Below are positions 26,387 to 35,000 of a stretch of DNA of 64,000 nucleotides, one piece after another. The translations under genes were made by a program, and so were the position numbers. The DNA is taken from assembly GCA_964438705.1 (NCBI GenBank), contig CAYTKQ010000008.1:57895-121894 (forward strand), written 5' to 3'. Below the pieces are notes generated by a model. It did no database searches. It worked only from the letters and a program-made list of their open reading frames with translations, and had not been told where the DNA came from. This stretch comes from Christensenella sp964438705 (GTDB taxonomy: Bacteria > Bacillota > Clostridia > Christensenellales > Christensenellaceae). Each line of letters opens with the position of its first letter. Within the stretch, counting starts at the first letter, position 1.

Positions 26387-26482
26387 AAAGCGCGCAGTTC
26401 ATCCGTTCTTTCCCAATTCACCTGATCATGTGATATAATATTTTATGTATCGCTTTTATTGACCGGATATGGGGAGGGTTTT

Positions 26483-27496
26483 ATGGATCACGTCGCTTCT
26501 GTACTTTCTATTTTTATACTCGTGCCCGTGCTGTCTTTCATTACGTGGAAAGTGGCGAAAGAGAAAGATCGGGCGACCAAAAGCCTGAAAAATTATACCG
26601 CCACATGCCCCAAAGCCTACCGCACCGTCTTCTTGGTCGGCGCGTGGTCTATTATGGGAATATTTACCTTTGTATACTTTTATAACGGCATTCTTTTTGA
26701 TGATTATGATCCCGATACGCTGCTCGTAGGAATCACGATTGCGTTGGTCTTTGTTTTTCTTTGGCTTGCAACCACGCTGTGGAAGCTCCGCGTGGAAGGA
26801 AAGACGCTTACCTACGTTACTTTCTTTGGCTTCAAAAAACGAACCACGAGCGATCACGTAGACTGCGTGAAGCAATCCGATCAGGGTTCGCTGATCGTTT
26901 ATGCAAATGGAAAACGCTTTGGGACAATCAACAGTGATTTCAAGTGTATCGGTAATTTTCTGCAATGGTGCGAACGGGAAAACATTTCCATCGTGCCCCA
27001 TTCGGCGCGTCCGCTCACAAAGTGCGGCCTCTATATCAAATCCATGACGCCGATGTTTGTCCTCGCTCTGGTTCTCGTGGTCATTTTATTGATCGTCGCC
27101 CTCGTACTATTTTTGCGCGAAGGCACCGACCCCGTCCCATTTCTTATATTTGCGCCGATCATGGGTGGATTTCTGATTGCGCTCATCTCCCCGCTTCCGC
27201 TCCGGGGCATCCTTCAAATCACCCGGCAGGAATCGCTGCTTGGCTTTCGCTTCAATGACGAAATGAAAAAACTGGCTGCGTGCGGCGCAGGACATATTGA
27301 CGACACATGGTTCATTGATATCGATATGACGCATATCGTCGCCTTCCGCAGGGATTTCATTGCATCGATCAGCGGCATCGGCGGGGTCGACGGTCAGGAA
27401 ATGCAGGTTCGGGTCACAGGCATAGACAAAAAAATGATAAAGGTACGTTCTAGCCGAGCAAGCCTTGCCCGATTCCGAAGCTGGTTCAAGAAATAG
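26483..27496 (+). CDS. Membrane protein with PH-like cytosolic domains, unknown function
   Basis: A 337-residue protein. Three hydrophobic segments lie near 5-22, 43-65 and 72-92, followed by a soluble region (about 95-170) with a beta-rich pattern (VEGKTLTYVTFFGFKKRTT, GSLIVYANGKRFGTI) similar to bacterial PH-like folds. Two more membrane segments (about 190-240) and a second beta-rich C-terminal region follow. The repeat of membrane-plus-beta units suggests an internal duplication. Start chosen at MDHVASV behind GGGGAGGG. I cannot name the family. Confidence 0.6.
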   Translation: MDHVASVLSIFILVPVLSFITWKVAKEKDRATKSLKNYTATCPKAYRTVFLVGAWSIMGIFTFVYFYNGILFDDYDPDTLLVGITIALVFVFLWLATTLWKLRVEGKTLTYVTFFGFKKRTTSDHVDCVKQSDQGSLIVYANGKRFGTINSDFKCIGNFLQWCERENISIVPHSARPLTKCGLYIKSMTPMFVLALVLVVILLIVALVLFLREGTDPVPFLIFAPIMGGFLIALISPLPLRGILQITRQESLLGFRFNDEMKKLAACGAGHIDDTWFIDIDMTHIVAFRRDFIASISGIGGVDGQEMQVRVTGIDKKMIKVRSSRASLARFRSWFKK

Positions 27497-27642
27497 CGCA
27501 TGCCCGGCGCAGCGGCGCGTTCACAACGTTTTTCTCATACACACCACATCTTCATCCCCAGTGTCCAGCATACGGCACATTTCCTGAAAACGCTAATCCT
27601 GAGCGTTTGTCTCAACAAGTCTTACCTCAGCATGACCCATGT

Positions 27643-28815
27643 TCACCTTGCCGCCTTATAAATGGCAAGCATATCCTCTTTTTTCAGCTTACGGACAATG
27701 CCCAGCGTCCCACCCGCGGCGATGCTGCACTTTTCCGCCATCTCTTCGATCTGCGCATCCGTCGGTTCGATGCCAAGCTCCGCAAGTGATGTCGGCATAC
27801 CCACCGAGCGGTAAAAATCCTCCATGGCCTCGATGCCCTTGCGTGCGGTGCGCATGTCGTCCCCGTCCGCACAAACGCCCATCACCTCTGTTGCAAATTT
27901 CGCAAAACGCGCGGGACGCTCCGCATACACATAGCGCGCCCAGCTTCCCCATACAGCCGCCAGCCCCGCGCCGTGCGCCACATCAAACATGCCGCCAAGC
28001 TCGTGCTCCAGCTTGTGGCTCGACCAATCCCCGCCGTCGGTGCCAACGCCCGTCAGCCCGTTATGCGAAAGACTTCCCGCCCACATAACCTCCGCGCGCG
28101 CCTCGTAATTGCGCGGGTCTTTTTTCAGGATAAGCGCATTGTCGATCACCGTACGCATCAGCGCCTCGCTGATCCCGTCGGTCAGCTCCATATTGTCCGC
28201 TTGATTGAAGTAGCGTTCCATCGTGTGCATGAGGATATCTGCGCAGCCGCTCTGCGTCTGATAATCGGGCAGCGTCATCGTAAGCTCCGGGTTCATCACC
28301 GCAAAGACCGGACGGCATACGTCGTTATTGTATCCACGCTTGATGCCCCCCTCCTCCTTGGTGATAACCGATGAACTGCTCATCTCGCTTCCCGCCGCTG
28401 CGATGGTCAAAATCACACCAAGAGGCAGACATGCCGTTGCTTGACGCTTGCGGTCATATAAATCCCATACGTCCCCTTCGTTGGCAACGCCATATCCAAT
28501 GGCTTTCGCGGAATCGATCACGCTGCCTCCGCCCACCGCGAGGATAAAATCCACGCGCTCCGCCTTCGCCAGCTCGATTCCTTCATATACGAGTGAGAGA
28601 TGCGGGTTGGGCACCACGCCCCCCAACTCGACATATTCCACCCCCGCCTGATCGAGCGATGTCTTGATCCGCTCAAGCAGGCCGGAACGCTTCACGCTTC
28701 CGCTTCCGTAGTGCAGCAGAACCTTTTTGCAGCTTCCCACAAGCTCTCCCGTCTTTTCCTCGGCCTGTTTCCCAAAGATGATCTTTGTGGGCGCGTAATA
28801 AATAAAATCATGCAT
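27643..28815 (-). CDS. Iron-containing alcohol dehydrogenase (butanol dehydrogenase-like)
   Basis: A 390-residue Fe-ADH-family enzyme of the BDH/YqhD branch. It has the dinucleotide-binding AVGGGSVIDSAKAIG and the metal region with DWSSHKLEHELGGMFDVAHGAGLA, whose histidines and aspartate bind Fe2+. It reduces aldehydes to alcohols (or the reverse) with NAD(P)H in fermentation. GTG lies five codons upstream, but the ATG used has GGAGG at ideal spacing. Its promoter region ends at the prophage boundary, since attL begins 61 bp upstream. Confidence 0.92.
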   Translation of the reverse strand: MHDFIYYAPTKIIFGKQAEEKTGELVGSCKKVLLHYGSGSVKRSGLLERIKTSLDQAGVEYVELGGVVPNPHLSLVYEGIELAKAERVDFILAVGGGSVIDSAKAIGYGVANEGDVWDLYDRKRQATACLPLGVILTIAAAGSEMSSSSVITKEEGGIKRGYNNDVCRPVFAVMNPELTMTLPDYQTQSGCADILMHTMERYFNQADNMELTDGISEALMRTVIDNALILKKDPRNYEARAEVMWAGSLSHNGLTGVGTDGGDWSSHKLEHELGGMFDVAHGAGLAAVWGSWARYVYAERPARFAKFATEVMGVCADGDDMRTARKGIEAMEDFYRSVGMPTSLAELGIEPTDAQIEEMAEKCSIAAGGTLGIVRKLKKEDMLAIYKAAR

Positions 28816-28853
28816 CTTGGCTTCCTCCACTCAATTAAAATTCTGAAAAGTCA

Positions 28854-28877
28854 AAGAGACCACTTTCATGGTCTCTT
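28854..28877 (-). terminator. Former terminator of the tRNA-Lys operon, now orphaned
   Basis: AAGAGACCA (28854-28862) pairs with TGGTCTCTT (28869-28877) and is followed on the minus strand by TGACTTTTC. Before prophage insertion this hairpin would have lain directly after the tRNA-Lys 3' end. It is now 34.8 kb away from the tRNA body. Confidence 0.7.
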
Positions 28878-28926
28878 CCTTGGTGGGCCTTCAGGGACTC
28901 GAACCCTGGACACCCTGATTAAGAGT
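28876..28926 (-). repeat. attL: 51-bp copy of the tRNA-Lys 3' half
   Basis: A perfect 51-bp match to 63724-63774. It contains the 3' part of tRNA-Lys from the anticodon loop through the T-arm, acceptor strand and CCA. Beyond 28926 the match stops, so this is the leftover tRNA 3' half at the far end of the integrated prophage. Confidence 0.95.
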
Positions 28927-28977
28927 AGTAAAACGCACCGTTTTATAGCATAACACAGCGGGTTTCGGCATTTTTGA

Positions 28978-29112
28978 ATTGTTCCAAAAACCCTGTTTTA
29001 TGCGCTTTTTTCAACACCTCTCAATAAATCAGGTTGTCCACAATTTTGTTCCGCTCCAATGCCCGGAACAATTTTGGAACAATGATTTGTGCCGAAATAA
29101 TCAGGTTGTCCA
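28978..29112. promoter_or_regulatory. Candidate integrase arm sites, left side
   Basis: Short repeats cluster inside attL: ATTGTTCC at 28978-28985 (inverted), GGAACAAT at 29065-29072 and 29076-29083, and a direct repeat AATCAGGTTGTCCA at 29027-29040 and 29099-29112. GGAACAAT also occurs three times inside attR. Repeats flanking an att core on both sides fit arm-type binding sites of a tyrosine integrase or Xis. The interval 28927-29188 has no gene. Confidence 0.55.
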
Positions 29113-29188
29113 TACCAAGTAAATCGAAACAATATTATTATATCACGCTCCTCTCTTTTTCACCATAAAAACTGTGCTCATATGTGAT

Positions 29189-29473
29189 TCATTCCTTCGG
29201 CTTCTCGTACTCAAGCGCCTGTGCGCTATCCTTCAACCCCTTCGTCGTCGGGTCGTTTAGCACGCCGATGAACGAAAGCACCGCCACGGCGACGGTACCC
29301 AGTAAAAACGGGTTTGTGAAGAACTGCGTTATCACGTTGCCCACGCTTTCCCATGTGGTCATATCCGCATAGGATAGCCCATAGTATGCCAGTACCGGCG
29401 AAGCGATCACGCCCAACAGCCCCACCCAAAACGCCGGGCTTTTTACCCGCACCTTCCAGTTGATTTTTTTCAC
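29189..29473 (-). CDS. Phage holin, phiLC3 family
   Basis: A 94-residue protein with two hydrophobic segments (about 13-30 and 52-72), matching the phiLC3/phage_holin_1 family: INWKVRVKSPAFWVGLLGV at the start and a GVLNDPTTKGLKDS motif near the end. It forms the membrane lesion that lets the amidase reach the wall. The start codon is GTG with an AAGGAGG site. It is the last gene of the late operon and lies nearest attL. Confidence 0.9.
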   Translation of the reverse strand: MKKINWKVRVKSPAFWVGLLGVIASPVLAYYGLSYADMTTWESVGNVITQFFTNPFLLGTVAVAVLSFIGVLNDPTTKGLKDSAQALEYEKPKE

Positions 29474-29483
29474 ATCTTCCTCC

Positions 29484-30827
29484 TTATAGAGCGCGCCTAT
29501 TTTCCAGTGCCTGGAGCCTTGCGGACAATTCAGCTATCATCTTTTCGTGCCGCTTAATCACATGATTTTGTGCTGCTAATATGGGATTTACGAGAATCCC
29601 TTCCACTTGTCCTTCGGCATTTCGGTAAACATACCGCTCGTCAATCTCCGCCATTTTTTCTGCAACAAATGAAATTGATGCTCCTGTAAATCCGCTTCCC
29701 TCCTTCCAGTCAAAAGTTACGGAAACAGCATCCAAAATCTTATTTGCTTCTACCTCCGTCATCTCACAGATATTTTCCTTGTATCGTTCTGACGATCCCG
29801 TTAAATTTTGTGCTACAAGCGGAATCAGAACCCCGTCGTCCAGTGCTTCGCATCGTACGCTGATGGGAGCCCTTAAGTGCAGTGAACGAGCAAAGCTATG
29901 CGCAACCAGCTCATTATTGATATTTGTGATAAAGCTTGCCCCACTCATGAATTGGTGCGCCCTAATGTTTTGTTTATTTCCGCTCATATCCTGTACTTCA
30001 ATTGTCCCCTTGCTTTTTAAAAGCATGCTGTCTCCACCAGTCATAACGCTTCCGTTTATATTACCTTCTTTTGTCTCCGCCAGCTCCACCCTCCGAAGCT
30101 GCATCAAACCATAGTTGCTTTCATCCGGAGTGAGTAGCTTGACGCGGTGTGCGTCCACTTTTTTTGCCGGAAATCCCGCGAGTTTCTCCGCCTGATCCAC
30201 GCTCAGCGCACTCTCCATTTTGTTGTTCAGTTTCTGTGCATTCTCCGCATTGTCAACAATCCCATTGCCGTTTGCGTCATATACGCTCTTCTTCATATCT
30301 CCGTTGCCTTTTGTATTAAGCGCATCGCTCACCGCCTTCTGACTCATCACGTCCGTTACCGATGTCCCTGTGCCCTGCTCGACCTTCGGCAACCCCTCAA
30401 TCATGCTCGACGGATGTGTCGCGGGATGTACATACTTGTTTGCCCCCGCTTCGATTTCCGTAAGTTTTGCCTTTTCCTCATTTGAGTAATCATTTGAAGA
30501 AAGACCCTTTCCATCAATCGTATCGACTTTCCCCGCAAGCCCCACGATTGCTTCGTTCGCTTTTCCCATTGCCTCGTCTGCCGTTGTCTGCGCCGTGACT
30601 GCCATTTCCTGCGCGGCGTTTGCCGTCCTGCGGATTTCTTTTACGCTTTCCGCCGTTTCTGCCGTACCATCCTTCGGCCCCAGCATCGCCGCATAATCGC
30701 TCTGCTCAGCCATCGCCACCGTTAACGCTTCCTTGACAACGCCCGGATGAATGCTTGCGTACTCCGCTTTCGTCATATACTCGTCCGCCAAAAATTCCTG
30801 TCCTTCGATTCTTGTTTCTTCGTTCAT
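29484..30827 (-). CDS. Tail fibre protein with S74 intramolecular chaperone (second copy)
   Basis: A 447-residue fibre-like protein. The N-terminal 90 residues are helical and rich in Ala/Thr/Glu (AQEMAVTAQTTADEAMGKAN), followed by a YDANGNGIVDNAE module and a beta-rich stretch. The C-terminus is a peptidase S74 chaperone (SSERYKENICEMTEVEANK) with a terminal coiled coil. S74 domains help fibres trimerise and then cleave themselves off at the conserved serine. It shares its layout with the fibre gene at 40911-42122 but sits in the lysis cluster. Start chosen at MNEETRI, behind GAGGAG. Confidence 0.82.
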   Translation of the reverse strand: MNEETRIEGQEFLADEYMTKAEYASIHPGVVKEALTVAMAEQSDYAAMLGPKDGTAETAESVKEIRRTANAAQEMAVTAQTTADEAMGKANEAIVGLAGKVDTIDGKGLSSNDYSNEEKAKLTEIEAGANKYVHPATHPSSMIEGLPKVEQGTGTSVTDVMSQKAVSDALNTKGNGDMKKSVYDANGNGIVDNAENAQKLNNKMESALSVDQAEKLAGFPAKKVDAHRVKLLTPDESNYGLMQLRRVELAETKEGNINGSVMTGGDSMLLKSKGTIEVQDMSGNKQNIRAHQFMSGASFITNINNELVAHSFARSLHLRAPISVRCEALDDGVLIPLVAQNLTGSSERYKENICEMTEVEANKILDAVSVTFDWKEGSGFTGASISFVAEKMAEIDERYVYRNAEGQVEGILVNPILAAQNHVIKRHEKMIAELSARLQALENRRAL

Positions 30828-30872
30828 TTCTTTTTTCTCCTCTTTCATTTTATTTTTGTATGGGTTTCCCCA

Positions 30873-31655
30873 TTACCAAAACAATCTCCATGTCTTCGGC
30901 CCGATCACGCCGTCCGCCCCCGCGCTTCCAAGGTCATGCCCCTCTGCGATCCGCGCTTTTTGGAAACGGATCGTTGCTTCCTTCGTCTTTTTTCCAAACA
31001 CACCATCGGTCTTGCCCGGCTCTGCCCTGTGAAAGACAAGTTGTTCCTGTGCCATGCGTACATCGTCCCCGCGCATCATCGGGTTTTTTAGTTGCAGATT
31101 GCGCGTAAGCGTTGGAGTGCTCGGCGTTGGCTGCGGCGCGGGCGTCGCCTCGGGCGGTGCAGACTGCCCGCCCAACGCATACGCTCGCACCTCATCAAGC
31201 GGGAAGAACTGCCCGGGGCAATCTGTATAATCGCGTCCGGCAACCTCGTTATGCCCTTTGATTTCCGTGATCCCAAAATGCTGCACCACGTCCCGCGTGA
31301 TTCGCTTGATTCCCTCCTTCTGCGCTTCAGGCATCTGGTTGTGTTCAAAATCCCCCAGCGCCGCGATTGCCACAGAGTCGTTGTTCATGCCCTTTGTGGA
31401 CGCGTTCGTGTTGTTGACCGATCCGCCGCACATCTCAAGGCCCCTGCCCTTTACCACCGTGCCGTCAGCGAGCACGCAGAAATTATAGTCGATGCCCTTA
31501 TGCCCTTTGCTCAAATGGTACGCGTGGATGCCCTGCACCGTCTCTGACGGCCCTCCTGACGTGTGATGCAGCAAAACCCGCACCGTTTTCTTGCGCGGCA
31601 CAAGCGCCGCGCTGAACTTCAAGCCCAAATCCTTCACATAACCAAAATCACTCAT
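30873..31655 (-). CDS. N-acetylmuramoyl-L-alanine amidase (endolysin)
   Basis: A 260-residue endolysin. The N-terminal amidase_2 domain (about 15-165) has the zinc ligands in LLHHTSGG, KGHNEV and TDCPG. A linker of Pro/Thr repeats (about 170-190) leads to a peptidoglycan-binding domain_1 (about 190-260: RGDDVRMAQEQL, DGVFGKKTKEATIRFQ). It cuts the amide bond between muramic acid and the stem peptide. It lies between the XhlA-like and fibre/holin genes and has no signal peptide, so it depends on the holin for export. Confidence 0.93.
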   Translation of the reverse strand: MSDFGYVKDLGLKFSAALVPRKKTVRVLLHHTSGGPSETVQGIHAYHLSKGHKGIDYNFCVLADGTVVKGRGLEMCGGSVNNTNASTKGMNNDSVAIAALGDFEHNQMPEAQKEGIKRITRDVVQHFGITEIKGHNEVAGRDYTDCPGQFFPLDEVRAYALGGQSAPPEATPAPQPTPSTPTLTRNLQLKNPMMRGDDVRMAQEQLVFHRAEPGKTDGVFGKKTKEATIRFQKARIAEGHDLGSAGADGVIGPKTWRLFW

Positions 31656-31692
31656 TTCCTTTTACCGCCTTTCTTTTTTCCTCCGCATTTGT

Positions 31693-32037
31693 TCATTTTC
31701 GTTCCTCCCTTAATTCATCGATGCGTTTCCACATCGTTTTTTGTTCCGTCTCCACCTTTTCCCTCAGCCGGTCGATCTTCCCGTCTAACCGACACTGCTC
31801 GCGCACCACATTCAGCTCAAAATCCTTGTGCTCCTTCGCCATGCCGTCCATGCGCGTTTTCAGGTCGTCGATCCCATCCTTGATATACTCGATGTTGGTG
31901 GCGACCTCCCCCCGCTCCTCTCCGTCGTTGCAGCTGTTCTTTTTCAAGCCGTTCTGATACGCCACAAATCCGGTCACCACGGCGGCGATCACCCCGATCG
32001 CGCTTACGATCACTGTTAAAATCTCATGCGGGCTCAT
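31693..32037 (-). CDS. XhlA-like membrane-anchored coiled-coil protein
   Basis: A 114-residue protein with one N-terminal membrane segment (about 7-27) and a charged helical remainder (ERGEVATNIEYIKDGIDDLKTRMDG, then RLREKVETEQKTMWKRIDEL) that should form a coiled coil. Size, layout and position before the amidase match XhlA-type proteins that work with holins in lysis. It overlaps the giant gene by 4 bp (ATGA). Confidence 0.7.
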   Translation of the reverse strand: MSPHEILTVIVSAIGVIAAVVTGFVAYQNGLKKNSCNDGEERGEVATNIEYIKDGIDDLKTRMDGMAKEHKDFELNVVREQCRLDGKIDRLREKVETEQKTMWKRIDELREERK

Positions 32038-35000
32038 ATGCTTTTCTCCTCATACCGTTTTCGTATTTCCGCCTTTTGCGCCGCCTTCTGGCTTGCCGTC
32101 AAAATTGGATTGTTTTCCACCCCCGCGAGCTGTTCTTTTAAGGCCGCCTCACGGATGCCGCCGTCCTTGATCCTGTTGAGCAGATCGACCCACTTCTCCG
32201 GCGATACCTGCGGCGCCTTGTTCTGCTTCATCGTGGCAAGCGCCTTCGCCCACGCCTCGCCCGGAATATTGACCGGCCCCGTCGCGTCTGCGGCCTTGTC
32301 CCTTCCGGAACCTCCCGACCGCCTCCCGCCGGACGATTTCCGGCCCGCGGAACCGCCGCCAGCTCCCGCCGACGCCTTTGAAACCTTGTTCCACTCATAG
32401 AGCGCGTCCCGCTGCTCCTGCGAAAGCCCCGGTATGGAATCCACATACGCGCGTATCTGTGCATTGCGCTCCGCCTTGCTCCCCTTCGACGTATATCCCT
32501 CGATATATGTGCCGATATACACATCCTCGCCAATCCCCATATCTCCGGCGGCGACCATCTTGCTTTTCGCGGTCTTGCCCATCACGAACGATTCCACCAG
32601 CCCCCGCGTTTGTTTTTCGTCGAATCCAAGCGATTGCAGATAGCCCACCTTGTCGCCCTGCGCACCGATCCTGTCGTCGATATGCGCATAATCCTCCGCA
32701 CTCACGCCAATGGAGGCGATCTTTTCAAGCGTTTCCGCCTTATAGTTTGGTATCTTGTACCCCGCCGCCTCACTGATTGCGGTTGTGTTTTCGTTTGTAA
32801 TTTCCTCTTTTGGCGAAGCCTTTCCGCCGCCGAAAATCTCGTACAGATACTGTCTGCGCGCCTCCTGCTCTCCGCTCGTTCCTCCCACGTAAAGGGTGCT
32901 CAATGCCTCTTTTATCTTTTGTCCCTTCGAACCGGGTACAGTCTTACCGTTTGCGCCTTTTTCGCCCGTAATGCCATATGTCCTCTTGTACGCCTCCGCA
33001 AGCGTCATCTTGGCGATCCCGAAATCCTCCGTTGCCGCGTCCATCTCCGTACGCATGCTGTCGCTCATCAGCAGATCGTAATACAGGCCATACCTCTGCG
33101 CCGGGTTCAGGTCCTTCATCTTGTCGATCGCCGCGATGATGTTTTTCGTCTTGCCCCCCTCGACCGTCTCGCCCGAAGAATCCACCTCGCCCTCGACGGC
33201 CGCTAATTCCTGTATGATCTCCTGCGCGCGCTCCGGCTTCATTCCTGCGGATACGAGGTTCGTGTGCGCGCTCGTCTGTTTCACGCTCAAGGGCTTGAAT
33301 CCGCCCTTCACATATCCCTTGCCGCCGTCCGTCGCATACTTTCCGAACAGTACGCCCTGCACCCAGTCCGCGACGTCGCCGTCCGAAGCGAATTTCAGCT
33401 TCTTGTTTCCATCGTTGTCATAGGTATATTCCCCGCCTTGTGAAAGCGCCTCGGCGCTCTCCACGGCTTTTTTCGCCGCGCCGCCTCCTGCGGGTGGCAG
33501 CAAATACCATAATGGATTCATGAGCTCTTTTCGGAACGTCTCGGCCTTTTTTTCGCCCGCAATCTCCGGATCCATAAACATGCCAAACGCGCCCGCCATA
33601 TCATTGATATTCCCGCCAAACGGGATCGCGGAGGATACCGGCACCCTCCCGCCGCCAAGCAGTCCGCCCAGAAACGGCACCTGCTCCAGAACATTTGACG
33701 CGAGGTTTGTCATCGCCTGTGTTTTGGACGTCTTTTCGTCTGTGAAATCCCCCACCGTAGATAACACAAGGTCGATCGGGTCAAATATCCCCCTGCGGCC
33801 CGTCAGCTTTTCAAAGAGCTCGCCGATCAGCCACGCCGCCACGGAATACTTCAGCAGTCCCGCCGCAATTTTCAGCGCAACAGCCCCGCCCGATGCCTTG
33901 GCTTCTCTCGGGATGTCCTTGAACAGGTTTCTGTACTGGTTATTGACCTCGAGCTGAAACATCGTCAGCGTTTTCGCAAACGGATTTTTCGCATTGAATG
34001 CAGTTGGCATCTGCCCGTAGCTCCTGTCCGCCAGAATGTTTGCCGCCGTCTGGTTCGCCGTACGCATAGCCTCCTCCGGCGTTGCGCCTCTTTTGATTTC
34101 CTCCGCATACTTCGCCCGCACGATGGATTCCGAAGTGAACTGATCGATCGTTTCCATGAGCCACGCGCTCGCGTCGCTAAATTTTTGCATTCCGTCCTTG
34201 GCAAGTGAATCCACGCCCCGCCTGTTCACCAAAAAGTCCGAATTTTGCACGAACCCGTCATTCTTCACCCAGTTTTTCGCGGTGTTTTTGATCCCCGTCA
34301 GTAAATTCACCGTCTTGATCTGTCCCGCAGCCTGCGCCAGCGCAAATGTGTTTGTGATCGCCGACGATACGTTGAACCCGATCATATTAGAAGCCACCTG
34401 TCCCGATAGCTTGCGCATCACAGTGTATGCCCTGCGGCTCAGCATCTGCTCCATGACCCTGTCAAGGTTAGACTTTTTCCCCGCGATCCCGTTGGTGTAT
34501 TCATGCAGCCACGAAATATAATTGGAAAGATCGCTCTCCTGCGTATTTTTCAGTAATTCCTGTATGTCCAGGCTTTTTGCTTCCGCCTCCCGCATCGGGT
34601 CGGCGTTGATCTCGTCGATCTTCTGCCTGATCGTCTCGTCCGCATGCCGCGACCTCAGCGCGGATTCCAAGGCCCGCAGCCGCTGTATGTCGTCCGTGTG
34701 GAAAATAACGTCCTTGATCCCGCGCAGATACCCGTCCAGCCCTTCCAGCGCGTCAAAGGCTGTCTTGTTCCCCATTCGCCGCTGAAATCCCGAAAAAAAC
34801 TTTGTTCCCGGGCTGAACATGGCCGTGATTCCCGCAATGCCCTCGGGTATCGCGTCCGTGCTCGATATGTCGATCCCAAACGCCCCCAATATCTTGTCTT
34901 TGGTGGTCATGTCGTTGAAATGCGGGAAATAATTTGCGCGTTTTTCGATGGGTGCATATCCGTTGCGCACCCGCGCTTCGTTCGCCAGCTCGATCAGCTC

